Shown here piece by piece: positions 17,602-27,116 of a DNA stretch of 64,000 bases; position 1 is the stretch's first letter; the number at the start of each line of letters is the position of its first letter. Location: NCBI RefSeq assembly GCF_011516825.1, contig NZ_WOTA01000008.1, forward strand, positions 1 to 64,000. Reading direction: 5' to 3'. Below the pieces are notes generated by a model. It saw nothing but the letters and a program-made list of their open reading frames with translations, was not told the DNA's origin and did not search any database. Made by a program: the position numbers and the translations under genes. This stretch comes from Acetobacter oeni (GTDB lineage: Bacteria > Pseudomonadota > Alphaproteobacteria > Acetobacterales > Acetobacteraceae).

Positions 17602-18322
17602 TACTTGCACCACCAGTGACGGTCAGATGAGCGAGACCTTTCGGCCCGCATATGACGGCTTCCGCCGCGAGCCCGGTGAACAGGCCGGAATCCACGACGC
17701 CGACGACGCGACGAATGGCGTCTTCAATAGCGGGAGGATCGGAGATCGTGCCGAAATTACAGTCGAGGATCAGATTTCCGCCATCGCTGACGAAGAACTG
17801 GCCGGTCGGCGTGCGGCGCGGGGAAACGCGCGCGCCGAGAGCGCCGAGATGGCGTTCGGTGCTTTCCCAGCCAAAGGGCGTGGCTTCGACGGGAACGAGG
17901 GTGTGCTCACCGAGATGGTCGACGAGTTTGCTTTCATCAGCCACGATGATGAACTTTTTCGAAGCCGCCGCGACGATCTTTTCGCGCAGCAGGGCGCCTC
18001 CCAGTCCCTTGATAAGGTTGAGCGTTCCCCGCTCGACTTCGTCCGCGCCGTCGATGGCGAGATCGACTGATTCGTGCTGAGCGAAACTCGTCAGGGGAAT
18101 CCCGAGACTGAGCGCCAGCTTTTCCGTGGCGACCGAAGTCGGTATTCCCAGGAAGCGCAATCCCTCGCGATGCCGGCGTCCGAGGGCCTGGACCAGAAAA
18201 ACGGCTGTGGTGCCGGTGCCCAAGCCGACGATCATGCCCTCCTGCACCATGTCGGCCGCGAATTCCGCCGCCTGTTTTTTATATTCCTGTGCCTGATCGT
18301 TTATGACCGTCGCAGAACTCAT
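17594..18322 (-). CDS. rpiA: Ribose-5-phosphate isomerase A
   Basis: This 242-residue RpiA interconverts ribose 5-phosphate and ribulose 5-phosphate. Recognisable are GLGTGTTAVFLV (phosphate loop), IDGADEVE with the catalytic acids, LIKGLGGALLREKIVA and ADESKLVDHLG. The length is slightly above the typical 220. The ATG is preceded by AAGGAAAAAG. It sits between pgl (11 bases upstream) and gntK (overlapping), in the order expected for a pentose-phosphate operon. Confidence 0.96.
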   Translation of the reverse strand: MSSATVINDQAQEYKKQAAEFAADMVQEGMIVGLGTGTTAVFLVQALGRRHREGLRFLGIPTSVATEKLALSLGIPLTSFAQHESVDLAIDGADEVERGTLNLIKGLGGALLREKIVAAASKKFIIVADESKLVDHLGEHTLVPVEATPFGWESTERHLGALGARVSPRRTPTGQFFVSDGGNLILDCNFGTISDPPAIEDAIRRVVGVVDSGLFTGLAAEAVICGPKGLAHLTVTGGASNV

Positions 18323-18333
18323 CTTCTTTTTCC

Positions 18334-19065
18334 TTATGCTGCGGCATCTTTATCAACGATCCACTCGATCCGGCCTTCCGAGGTGATATGGCTGGCTGGC
18401 TCGGCGGGATCGCCTTTCCGGACGCGTGCACAAACCGCTGCCTTGGCGGCGCCGGTGACCAGAAACAGCACATAGCGGCTGGAGGCAATCGCGGGATAGG
18501 TCAGAGTCAGGCGTGTATGTGGCGCGTCATCGGGGGTGCAGGCCGCGACCCAGCGGGTTTTTTCCTGAAGAACAGGCTGGCGCGGAAATAGCGAAGCGGT
18601 ATGTCCGTTTTCGCCGAGACCCAGCAGGACGACATCGAAAAGCGGCTTGTCCTTCCGGAGGGTTGCCGCGCCGTACTGTGCTTTCAGGACCGTCTCGTAG
18701 GCGCGGGCGGCGGCGTCCGGATCGCCCTGATCGGGCATCGGGTGAATATTTTCCGGCGGGACGTCCACCTGGGAGAACAGAATTTTCTGAAGCATCCCGC
18801 GATTGCTGTCGGGGGAATCGGCCGGGACGAACCGATCGTCACCGAAGAAGAACTGCGTGCGTGTCCAGGGAAAGCGGGTGGCGTAGTCGGGCTGCGCCAT
18901 CATGGCGTAGAGACGCTTCGGAGTGGAGCCGCCGGAGAGGGCGATACGGAATACATCCGTGGCACGGAGTGCTTCTTCAAGAAGGAAATCCGCGGCATGG
19001 CGGGCAACGGCTTCGCTGTCGGAGAGGACGATCTCCTTTGCGGAGACGACATCATGACCGTTCAC
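18334..19065 (-). CDS. pgl: 6-Phosphogluconolactonase
   Basis: This 243-residue DevB/SOL-type 6-phosphogluconolactonase hydrolyses the lactone made by glucose-6-phosphate dehydrogenase. Visible are IALSGGSTPKRLYA, FFFGDDRFVPADSPDSN, and LLGLGENGHTASLFP containing the catalytic His. The start is a GTG in a GTGA overlap with the stop of the upstream HAD gene, with GGGAGA at good spacing. No glucose-6-phosphate dehydrogenase gene is present in this window, so it must be elsewhere. Confidence 0.95.
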   Translation of the reverse strand: MNGHDVVSAKEIVLSDSEAVARHAADFLLEEALRATDVFRIALSGGSTPKRLYAMMAQPDYATRFPWTRTQFFFGDDRFVPADSPDSNRGMLQKILFSQVDVPPENIHPMPDQGDPDAAARAYETVLKAQYGAATLRKDKPLFDVVLLGLGENGHTASLFPRQPVLQEKTRWVAACTPDDAPHTRLTLTYPAIASSRYVLFLVTGAAKAAVCARVRKGDPAEPASHITSEGRIEWIVDKDAAA

Positions 19066-19898
19066 TGGCTGTCTCCCAGGACATACCGTTCGATGGCGAT
19101 GGCAAAGCCTTCATCCTCACACGATTCCGTCACATGGCTGGCTTTAGCCTTAACTGTGTCGTTTGCCTGCCCCATGGCCACCGAAAGTCCGGAGACCTCG
19201 AACATTGGCACATCATTCGGCTGATCGCCCAGCGTGGCAATCTGTGAGGCGGGGATATCAAGCAGTCGTGACAATGTCCGGACGACGCCGCCTTTATTGG
19301 CATCCCGGTGCGTGACGTCGAGGTAGTAGGGCTGCGAGAGGGCCGCGAAAGCGCTGTTGCCGAGTGCTTTCCGCGTTTCCGCTTCCAGGCGCTTCATGGC
19401 GTCCTGGTCATCGCTGACGCCAGTGATTTTGACGATATTGTCCGTAATGGAATCGATATCCGCGCGAACGGTCGGGTCGAATTTCACTGTCCAGCGTTCG
19501 CGGGCGACATGGGGATGACTGATATCAGGGACAATCCAGTCGTTGCCGCGATAGAGCCAGACATCGATACCGGCTTTATGCATCAGGGCCGTTGTCTTTT
19601 TCACACAGTCCGGTGACAGGGTCAGCGACCGGACGACGGAAGAATCCGGATTGACCATCAGACCGCCATTGAATCCGGCGATCGGGGTATCGATTTCAAG
19701 CGGCCCGATCAGCATGTCCATGCCGCGCGGCGGACGGCCGGAGGTGATGGCAAACCGGATGCCGCGTTCCCGAAGGACGCGAACTGCTTTGATGGCCCGT
19801 GCCGTCAGCACTTTTTCCCGCGTAACGAGGGTACCGTCCACATCCGCCAGCACCAGACGGATGCTGACGCTGTCGGGCTGTTTCGCGGCAGCGGTCAT
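19062..19898 (-). CDS. Cof-type HAD phosphatase (paralogue 1)
   Basis: This 278-residue haloacid-dehalogenase-fold phosphatase with a large C2B cap is of the Cof/YidA type. Motif I is VLADVDGTLV, motif II is in FAITSGRPP, motif III Lys is in DANKGGVVRTL, and motif IV is LGDQPNDVPMF. It is about a third identical by eye to its neighbour at 19901-20776. Its stop overlaps the start of pgl. The ATG at 19898 sits behind GGTGA; a GTG at 19904 overlapping the previous stop is an alternative. Family members dephosphorylate sugar phosphates or flavin/pyridoxal phosphates. Tight coupling to gnd and pgl suggests a pentose-phosphate metabolite or damaged by-product as substrate, which is inference. Confidence 0.88.
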   Translation of the reverse strand: MTAAAKQPDSVSIRLVLADVDGTLVTREKVLTARAIKAVRVLRERGIRFAITSGRPPRGMDMLIGPLEIDTPIAGFNGGLMVNPDSSVVRSLTLSPDCVKKTTALMHKAGIDVWLYRGNDWIVPDISHPHVARERWTVKFDPTVRADIDSITDNIVKITGVSDDQDAMKRLEAETRKALGNSAFAALSQPYYLDVTHRDANKGGVVRTLSRLLDIPASQIATLGDQPNDVPMFEVSGLSVAMGQANDTVKAKASHVTESCEDEGFAIAIERYVLGDSQ

Positions 19899-19900
19899 TG

Positions 19901-20776
19901 TCACTTCACCGGGGTAAGGGTTGCGGGAACACGCGGCAGCACGAACTGTTCGATTGCTCTGGCCCAGCCATCCTGCTCGTTGGTAACGGTCTGCACATGC
20001 GCGTAGGAGGCAACCTCATCGGTCGCGTTGCCCATGGCGATGGCGAGTCCGGCAATGCTCAGCATGGGGATATCGTTCCGCATATCGCCAAGGCAGGCGA
20101 TTTCGTGCACCGGGATATTGAAGAGGCGCCCCATTTCCCGAAGCGCGTGTCCCTTATTGGCTTCGAGCGGTGTGATATCCAGGTAATAGGGCGCGGACCG
20201 GGCAACGCTGGCGCGGCCTTCCAGCATCTGACCGATTTCGCCTTCCAGGCGCTCCAGCAGATCATAATCGGCGCTGGAGCCTGTCACTTTTCCGACTTTC
20301 CCTTCCCAGGGCGTAAAGTCTTTTGTCTCATGCGGCGTCGTGCGGATCACACGCGCTTCGTGCGGGACGTAACCGATGCTGGCATCCCGGACTATCCAGT
20401 CATTGCCGCAGAAGAGCCATGGATCGATTTCATGCACATCGAACATGTCGATTGCATCGCGTACCGCTCCGGCATCGAGGCTGAGGGAGGAGATCAGGTG
20501 TCCGTCGGCATCGAAAATCGCGGCCCCGTTGAGTCCGGCGTAAGGGGTTCTGATCTTCAGCGCATCGAAATACATCGAGATGCCGTGAGGTGCGCGGCTG
20601 CTGACGAGGCAGACCGGCACGCCCGTCGCGTTCAGCTTTGCTATGGCGTCCAGGCTCGCATGCGTGACCTGTTTTTCAGGAGTCAGCAATGTGCCGTCCA
20701 TGTCCGTGACGACAAGGCGAACCGTGTCGGTCGGGGCCGGCTTGGCGTCGTGCCTGGCAATATCGTCAGTTTTCAC
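19901..20776 (-). CDS. Cof-type HAD phosphatase (paralogue 2)
   Basis: This 291-residue relative of the preceding entry has motif I VVTDMDGTLL, motif II CLVSSRAPHG, Lys in EANKGHALREMG and motif IV LGDMRNDIPML, so all catalytic positions are present. Both copies share the cap signature GNDWIV, supporting tandem duplication followed by divergence. The start is GTG with GGGAG upstream, 40 bases after the gnd stop; the 3' end overlaps the next gene. The substrate is unknown; the shared operon points to sugar-phosphate metabolism. Confidence 0.88.
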   Translation of the reverse strand: MKTDDIARHDAKPAPTDTVRLVVTDMDGTLLTPEKQVTHASLDAIAKLNATGVPVCLVSSRAPHGISMYFDALKIRTPYAGLNGAAIFDADGHLISSLSLDAGAVRDAIDMFDVHEIDPWLFCGNDWIVRDASIGYVPHEARVIRTTPHETKDFTPWEGKVGKVTGSSADYDLLERLEGEIGQMLEGRASVARSAPYYLDITPLEANKGHALREMGRLFNIPVHEIACLGDMRNDIPMLSIAGLAIAMGNATDEVASYAHVQTVTNEQDGWARAIEQFVLPRVPATLTPVK

Positions 20777-20816
20777 ACCTGAATCTCCCGAAAGGCTGAA
20801 CGGCGCCCGTTTATGA

Positions 20817-21815
20817 TCAGTTCTTCTGTTCGACGTGCCCGCCGAACCCGAAGCGCATGGCGGACAGCACTTTTTCGGCGTAGTTATTACCGGTGCGCGA
20901 GCGGAAGCGTGTGAACAGGGCGGCGGTCATGACCGGCACCGGCACGGACTCCTCGATCGCGGCTTCGATGGTCCAGCGACCTTCACCGGAATCCTGAACC
21001 TGTCCGGTAAATTCGGACAGTTCCCCGTTTTTCGCCATGGCTTCGGCTGTCAGATCAAGCAGCCAGGAGGAGACGACGCTGCCGCGGCGCCAGACTTCGG
21101 CGATGTCGGCCATGTTGAGCGGGAAGCGCTGATCCTCCGGAAGCAGCGGAGAATCCTTGCTTTTCATGACGTCGAAACCTTCGGCGAAGGCCTGCATCAT
21201 CCCATATTCGATGCCGTTATGGACCATTTTCACGAAATGACCGGAACCGGCGGGGCCACAATGGAGGTATCCCTGTTCGGCGCGGGGATCGAGACCGGGG
21301 TGATCGCGGCCAGGGGTGACGGGCACGTCGCCTTTGCCGGGGGCGAGAGCGTTCAGGATGGGATCAATATGCTTCGCGGCCTCGGGTGTGCCGCCATACA
21401 TCATGCAGTAGCCACGTTCGAGACCCCAGACGCCTCCCGAGGTGCCGACATCGACATAGTCGATGCCTTTTCCGGCCAGTTGGGCGGCGCGGCGGACATC
21501 GTCCTTATAATAGGAGTTGCCGCCGTCGATCAGGATATCGCCTTTGCCGAGGAGATCACTGAAATCGGTTACGGCTTTTTCGGTGATTTCGCCCGCCGGG
21601 AGCATCAGCCAGACGATCTTTTTCGGTCCCTGCAGTTTCGAGGCGAGATCGGCCTCGCTTGCCGCTGCGGAGGCCCGACCGTTTTCGCCATGGGCGACGA
21701 TTTTCTGAATGGCGGACGGGTCGCGGTCATAGACCACGACATCATGTCCGTGCCGGGTCAGTCTGACAGCGATGTTGCCGCCCATACGGCCAAGGCCGAC
21801 GATACCGATCTGCAT
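20817..21815 (-). CDS. gnd: 6-Phosphogluconate dehydrogenase, decarboxylating (short form)
   Basis: This 332-residue enzyme oxidatively decarboxylates 6-phosphogluconate to ribulose 5-phosphate. It has the N-terminal Rossmann motif [10 protein letters not shown] and an Asp after strand 2 (VVYDRD), which would favour NAD over [29 protein letters not shown] and [13 protein letters not shown] carry the substrate and catalytic residues. At about 330 residues it is the short type found in acetic acid bacteria and some Gram-positives, not the 470-residue E. coli type. The ATG has AAGGA upstream. It follows tal-pgi by 17 bases. Confidence 0.95.
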   Translation of the reverse strand: MQIGIVGLGRMGGNIAVRLTRHGHDVVVYDRDPSAIQKIVAHGENGRASAAASEADLASKLQGPKKIVWLMLPAGEITEKAVTDFSDLLGKGDILIDGGNSYYKDDVRRAAQLAGKGIDYVDVGTSGGVWGLERGYCMMYGGTPEAAKHIDPILNALAPGKGDVPVTPGRDHPGLDPRAEQGYLHCGPAGSGHFVKMVHNGIEYGMMQAFAEGFDVMKSKDSPLLPEDQRFPLNMADIAEVWRRGSVVSSWLLDLTAEAMAKNGELSEFTGQVQDSGEGRWTIEAAIEESVPVPVMTAALFTRFRSRTGNNYAEKVLSAMRFGFGGHVEQKN

Positions 21816-21832
21816 GGTTTTCTATCCTTTTT

Positions 21833-24688
21833 TCAGATTGCAGCGCGGATCGCGGAGGCGAGCTTTGCCAGGCCTGTTTTCAGATCACCTTTGATATGAA
21901 CGCGCAGAGCGCGGCGACCGCGTTCAGCGAGGACATCGAAATCGCCACGCGCCTGCGCCGCTTTCACCACACCGAAGCTGTAGCGCTCTCCCGGAACGGG
22001 CAGATCGTGCGCGTCATCGGCTGTGATCTGCAGGAACACACCGCTGTCAGGGCCGCCTTTATAGGCCTGCCCGGTTGAGTGCAGGAACCGTGGTCCGAAT
22101 TCTGCTGCTGTCGCAACGGTTTTTGCGTCCCGGATGGCCAGCCGCGTATGCTGAATCCACTCGATTGTGGCCCGGTCACGCTCGATATAAGCGAGCAGCC
22201 CGACATAATCTCCAGCCTTCACGCGGTCGAAATGCGCTTTCAGGATGATCTGCGCGGTTTCTCCCCGGAGAGCCGCCACATTTTTCTTATCCGCGAAGAA
22301 GGCAAGATCGCCATCGGTCGCGAACGGCGCTTCCGGCGGGAGGTGTCCGGTTTCGTTATAGGCTGCTGTCAGCTTCTTTGTTTCGATCTTGCTGGCCTCG
22401 ACATCCGGCTGATCGAACGGATTGATCTTCAGGTAAGCACCGGCAACGGCCGTCGCGATCTCCCAGCGGAAGAACTCCTGCGCGATCTGGCGGCGGTCAT
22501 GCAGATTGATGGTAACGACCGGCTCACCCGCGTCGATCAGCGTACGGACGGCTTCGTCCTGCTCATGCGAATGCTCGCTGGCCAGACGGAAATAAACGAA
22601 GAGACGGTCCTTGCCGTAATGCTTTGGCCCGGCCAGCGTCTCTTCGTCGATGGGAATCAGACCCTTGCCGAGTTTACCAGTGGATTCAGCGATCAACTGT
22701 TCCGCCCAGGCGCCGAAATCAGCGACCTGTTTCGTTGCGATGATGGTGATTTTGTCGCGGCCGAATTCCGTCGCGCCGACGCCGAAAACCGTGCCGAGCA
22801 GCACGCCCGGGTTGATCGCGGGCGGCACGCTGCTGTCGCAGGCACGAACGCCGTGCAGCGCGTCTTCAAGAAACAGCTTCAGCGGCACGCCGGACGCGGC
22901 GGCCGGCACCATGCCGAAATTGGACAGGACGGAATAACGACCGCCGATCTGCTTCTCACCGGAAAAAACTTTCCAGAACCCGTCTTTTTTGGCCAGCGCT
23001 TCCAGCTTCGAGCCTGGATCGGTCACGGCGACGAAATGCTGGCCTGCTTTTTCGCCCAGCGCCTTCTTCGCCACATCGAAGAAATACGCGAGCATGATGT
23101 TCGGCTCCAGCGTGCTGCCGGATTTCGATGAGACGATGAACAGCGTGTGGGCCGGGTCAATTTTCTTCTCGAATGTCCGGACCTGCTGCGGATCGGTGCT
23201 GTCCAGGACATAGAGATGCGCAAAACCTTCGTGTTTTCCGAAGGTTTCCGCAAGGACTTCCGGGCCGAGGCTTGAGCCGCCCATGCCGAGCAGCAGGATC
23301 TGCTTAAAGCCGCGCGCTTTCACCTCCGACTGGAAAGCTTCCAGTTCTTTCAGGTGATCATAACGGTCATCGACGATGTCCAGCCATTTCAGCCATTTCG
23401 CCTCATCCCTGCCTGTCCAGACGGATGCATCACGCGCCCAGAGCTTGCGGATCGTGCCGGCTTTGCGCCATGTATCGAGGCCTTTTTTCACGGCTTCACC
23501 GAAGGCCGCGGGCAGGGCAAGTTTTGTTTCCGGCAGCTTCTTTCCAAGGATAGCGTTTTCCTTGGTGCCCACGGAACCGAGCAGACTATCGAATGCCTCG
23601 GCGAAGGATGCGACGCCTTCATCGACGAGTGTGCGGGTGACGCCGTCGAGATCGAGCCCGAGGCGCTTTGCCTCTTTCATGACATGCGCGGCGTCTTCGA
23701 CGTTTTCGGCCAGGGAGGCGCGGCGTTTGCCGTGATCGCGGTAAGCGTCCAGCGTCGCGGGCGGGATTGTATTGACGGTTTCCGGGCCGATCAGTTCCTC
23801 GACGTAAAGCACGTCGCTGTAGGCCTTGTCCTTGGTGCCCGTGGAGGCCCAGAGCAGACGCTGCGGCTGGGCGCCGGCGGCTTTCAGTTTTGCCCAGCGG
23901 TCGCTTTTCATCACGCCCAGCCAGTACTGGTAGGCCATTTTCGCGTTGGCGATGGCGACCTTACCGCGAATGGCGGTCAGAGCTTTGCTCTCCGCGTCAC
24001 CCGCTTTCACACGGCGGTCGATTTCCGCGTCGATCTTGCCATCGATACGGCTGACGAAGAAGGAGGCGACGGAGGCTATGCCTGCGACGGAGTGACCGGC
24101 CTTTGCGCGGTCCTCAAGTCCGGAGAGCCAGCCTTCGACGACTTTTTTGTAGGCGTCGAGCGAGAACAGCAATGTGACATTGATGTTGATCCCGTCCGCA
24201 ATCGACTTTCTGATCGCCGGAACGCCTTCCTCAGTGCCGGGAATCTTGATCATGAGATTGGGTTCGGCGACGGCTTTCCAGAGGCGCGCGGCTTCGTGTT
24301 CGGTGGCCTGCGTGTCGCGGGCCAGGTAGGGAGACACTTCGAGGCTGACATAGCCGTCGAGCGCTTTCGTCTCATCGAAAACCGGCTTCAGAAGTTTAGC
24401 GACTTCCTGAATGTCGGTGATGGCGAGGCGCTCGTAAAGCTGGCCGGCGGAGACGATGTCATGCGCCAGAATGTCTTTCATCTGTGCGTCGTAATCCGTG
24501 CCTTCGCCCATGGCTTTCTGAAAGATCGCGGGATTGGACGTGACGCCTTTTACACCGTCTTCGGTGATGAGTTTCGCCATGGACCCGTCACGCGTATAGC
24601 CGCGCCGCACGAAATCCAGCCAGGGAGACTGATCGAACTGTTCAAGATCACGCAGCGGACTTTTTGCAGTGCTCGACGTGGCGTTCAT
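21833..24688 (-). CDS. tal-pgi: Bifunctional transaldolase / glucose-6-phosphate isomerase
   Basis: This 951-residue fusion carries two enzymes. Residues about 10-370 are transaldolase (GVTSNPAIFQKA near the start, Schiff-base Lys in LMIKIPGTEEG, VASFFVSRIDGKID). Residues about 400-951 are phosphoglucose isomerase (LLLGMGGSSLGPEVLAETFG, FIVSSKSGSTLEPN and a C-terminal sugar-phosphate site). The ATG at 24688 has GAGGAG upstream; an ATG 30 bases earlier lacks one. This fusion is known from Gluconobacter and relatives and is a good taxonomic marker. It links fructose 6-phosphate recycling to the non-oxidative pentose-phosphate branch. It is second in the operon, 94 bases after tkt. Confidence 0.97.
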   Translation of the reverse strand: MNATSSTAKSPLRDLEQFDQSPWLDFVRRGYTRDGSMAKLITEDGVKGVTSNPAIFQKAMGEGTDYDAQMKDILAHDIVSAGQLYERLAITDIQEVAKLLKPVFDETKALDGYVSLEVSPYLARDTQATEHEAARLWKAVAEPNLMIKIPGTEEGVPAIRKSIADGININVTLLFSLDAYKKVVEGWLSGLEDRAKAGHSVAGIASVASFFVSRIDGKIDAEIDRRVKAGDAESKALTAIRGKVAIANAKMAYQYWLGVMKSDRWAKLKAAGAQPQRLLWASTGTKDKAYSDVLYVEELIGPETVNTIPPATLDAYRDHGKRRASLAENVEDAAHVMKEAKRLGLDLDGVTRTLVDEGVASFAEAFDSLLGSVGTKENAILGKKLPETKLALPAAFGEAVKKGLDTWRKAGTIRKLWARDASVWTGRDEAKWLKWLDIVDDRYDHLKELEAFQSEVKARGFKQILLLGMGGSSLGPEVLAETFGKHEGFAHLYVLDSTDPQQVRTFEKKIDPAHTLFIVSSKSGSTLEPNIMLAYFFDVAKKALGEKAGQHFVAVTDPGSKLEALAKKDGFWKVFSGEKQIGGRYSVLSNFGMVPAAASGVPLKLFLEDALHGVRACDSSVPPAINPGVLLGTVFGVGATEFGRDKITIIATKQVADFGAWAEQLIAESTGKLGKGLIPIDEETLAGPKHYGKDRLFVYFRLASEHSHEQDEAVRTLIDAGEPVVTINLHDRRQIAQEFFRWEIATAVAGAYLKINPFDQPDVEASKIETKKLTAAYNETGHLPPEAPFATDGDLAFFADKKNVAALRGETAQIILKAHFDRVKAGDYVGLLAYIERDRATIEWIQHTRLAIRDAKTVATAAEFGPRFLHSTGQAYKGGPDSGVFLQITADDAHDLPVPGERYSFGVVKAAQARGDFDVLAERGRRALRVHIKGDLKTGLAKLASAIRAAI

Positions 24689-24782
24689 GGCAACTCTCCT
24701 CTTTCTCAGCATCAGCAACGATACTGAAACACTTCAATCGAAAAGCTCCGTGCCGCAATGGCACAGGGCGTCATATCAGATG

Positions 24783-26909
24783 TCAGACACCCGCCTGTTT
24801 TTTCGCGGCAGCCACAACCGCGTCGACCGTGAATCCGAATTTCTTCATCAGTTCCGGCGCGGGCGCCGATGAGCCGAAGCCATACATGCCGATCGCCTCG
24901 CCGGTCAGACCGACGTAGCGATGCCAGCCAACGGTCGATGCGGCTTCGATCGAAACACGGCCTGTCACGTCCGGCGGCAGGACTTCGTCACGATAGGACT
25001 GCGGTTGTTCCTCGAACAGTTCCCAGCAGGGCATGGACACGACACGGGCGGCGATCCCGTCCGCGATGAGTTTTTCGTAAGCCTCGACGGCCAGCCCCAG
25101 TTCGCTGCCGGTCGCCATCAGGATGACGGCCGGTTTTTTCCCGCTGTCGCCGAGAATATAGGCGCCTTTCGCGAGACCGCTGGCCGGAGCGTATTTGTCA
25201 CGGTCGAGCGTGGGCAGGTTCTGGCGGCTCAGTGCCAGCGCGACCGGGCGATCCTTAAACGGGATCAGCGTGCGCCAGGCTTCCGCCACCTCGTTGGCGT
25301 CGCCGGGGCGCATGGTGATCATGCCGGGTGTCGCGCGAAGCTGCACGAGTTGCTCGACGGGCTGGTGGGTCGGACCGTCCTCACCCACGCCGACGGAGTC
25401 ATGCGTGAAAATGAAGATCGACGGGATTTCCATCAGAGCCGAAAGCCGGATCGGGGCCTTCATGTAATCGGAGAAGATCAGGAAGCCGGCGCCGTAGGGA
25501 CGCAGGCCGGACAATACGATGCCGTTGACGATGGAGCCCATCGCGTGTTCGCGGACACCGAAATGCAGGTTACGTCCCGCGTAGCTGCCGTTCCACTCGG
25601 CGGGCTGGAAAGCGCCACCATCTTTAATAAGCGTCTTGGTGGAAGGCGCCAGATCAGCCGCCCCACCCAGGAGCCAGGGTAGTTTTTTCGCGACGGCGTT
25701 GAGCACTTCGCCTGAGCTGGCGCGGGAGGCCACGCCTTTCGGGTCGGTCTTGTAGGTCGGGATTTCGGAATCCCAGCCTTCGGGCAGGCCGCCGGAGAGG
25801 ATCAGTTCGATCTCTTTCGCGAGATCCGGATACTCCTTTTTGTAGGCGGCAAAGAGTTCGTTCCACTTTGCGTGGGCCTCTTTCCCGCGCGCGCCGAGCT
25901 TCTCCTGAAAACGCTCCATGACGCCGTCAGGAACGTAGAAGCTTTTATCTTCCGGCCAGCCGTAAGCGCGCTTGGTCTCGCGGATCTCTTCCGCACCGAG
26001 CGGCTCGCCGTGCGCGGCGGCGGTGCCTGCCTTGTGCGGGGCGCCCCAGGCGATGATCGAATGAACGAGGATGAAGGTCGGGCGGGTTTTTTCCGCCTTT
26101 GCCTGCTCAAGCAGCTTCAGAAAGCCTGCCGTGTCGTTCGCGTCTTTCAGGACGAGAACCTGCCAGCCATAGGCTTCGAAACGCTTCGCCACGTTCTCGG
26201 TGAAGGCGATGTCGGTCGAGCCTTCGATGGAGATGCGGTTGGCATCGTAGATCCAGGTAAGGTTGTCAAGCTTCAGATGCGCCGCGGTGGAGGCGGCTTC
26301 GCTGGACACGCCCTCCATCATGTCGCCATCGCCACAGATCGTATAGATATGATAGTCGAACAGCGGATAACCGGGCTTATCAAAACGGGCGGACATCCAT
26401 TTTTGCGCGATGGCCATGCCGACCGAGTTACCGCAACCCTGACCGAGCGGGCCGGTGGTAGTCTCCACGCCGGTTGTATGACGGTATTCCGGATGCCCGG
26501 GGGTTTTCGAACTGAGCTGACGAAACTGCTCGAGATCACCGATACTCAGCGAGGGTTTGCCGGTGGGTTTGCCGTCTTTCACGTCGCGGATGCCGCTGAG
26601 GAAGATCAGCGAGTAGAGCAGCATGGACGCGTGGCCGACGGAAAGCACGAACCGGTCACGCCCCGGCCAGACAGGATCGGCGGGATCGCAGATCAGGGCG
26701 TCCTGCCACAGGGTATAGGCGACAGGGGCGAGGGCCATGGCGGTGCCGGGGTGGCCTGAATTCGCCTTTTGCACCGCGTCCATCGACAGGGTGCGGATCG
26801 TGTTGATGGCTGTCCGGTCAATGTCGTTTGACGCTGCGCCACCTGTCTCGGGCGCATGAACCGCTCCGGCGCACCCTGGACCGAACTCACTGGCATGAAG
26901 AAAACGCAT
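24783..26909 (-). CDS. tkt: Transketolase
   Basis: This 708-residue thiamine-diphosphate enzyme transfers two-carbon ketol units between pentose and other sugar phosphates. Marks are AVQKANSGHPGTAMALAPVAY, the cofactor motif GDGDMMEGVSSEAAS...DANRISIEG, and the transketolase signature THDSVGVGEDGPTHQPVEQL. The first 25 or so residues are a Gly/Ala-rich extension ahead of the usual start; the ATG has AGAGGAA upstream. It is the first gene of the pentose-phosphate run, with a 207-base leader after purD where the operon promoter is expected. Confidence 0.96.
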   Translation of the reverse strand: MRFLHASEFGPGCAGAVHAPETGGAASNDIDRTAINTIRTLSMDAVQKANSGHPGTAMALAPVAYTLWQDALICDPADPVWPGRDRFVLSVGHASMLLYSLIFLSGIRDVKDGKPTGKPSLSIGDLEQFRQLSSKTPGHPEYRHTTGVETTTGPLGQGCGNSVGMAIAQKWMSARFDKPGYPLFDYHIYTICGDGDMMEGVSSEAASTAAHLKLDNLTWIYDANRISIEGSTDIAFTENVAKRFEAYGWQVLVLKDANDTAGFLKLLEQAKAEKTRPTFILVHSIIAWGAPHKAGTAAAHGEPLGAEEIRETKRAYGWPEDKSFYVPDGVMERFQEKLGARGKEAHAKWNELFAAYKKEYPDLAKEIELILSGGLPEGWDSEIPTYKTDPKGVASRASSGEVLNAVAKKLPWLLGGAADLAPSTKTLIKDGGAFQPAEWNGSYAGRNLHFGVREHAMGSIVNGIVLSGLRPYGAGFLIFSDYMKAPIRLSALMEIPSIFIFTHDSVGVGEDGPTHQPVEQLVQLRATPGMITMRPGDANEVAEAWRTLIPFKDRPVALALSRQNLPTLDRDKYAPASGLAKGAYILGDSGKKPAVILMATGSELGLAVEAYEKLIADGIAARVVSMPCWELFEEQPQSYRDEVLPPDVTGRVSIEAASTVGWHRYVGLTGEAIGMYGFGSSAPAPELMKKFGFTVDAVVAAAKKQAGV

Positions 26910-27116
26910 TACAACCGATTCCTCTGTAACAGGCCTTCAGCGGGTTCCTGTCTTTTCGGGACCGGAAACACCACAGACTTAAAAACTTGGCTTACATTCC
27001 CACGGCGCCGATCGACCGGCAAGGCGAGGCGCGAAAACGGGGAATTCGTTTGCTGGCCGCGTGAACACAAGCACATTTGCGGCGGACGGTTGCGCCGATC
27101 ACGGGCTTGTGAGGTT

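Noticed and set aside
23354-24727. Plus-strand 457-codon frame opposite tal-pgi
   Set aside because: It is a shadow frame overlapping the transaldolase domain; Gly/Phe/Asp-rich translation without a domain.
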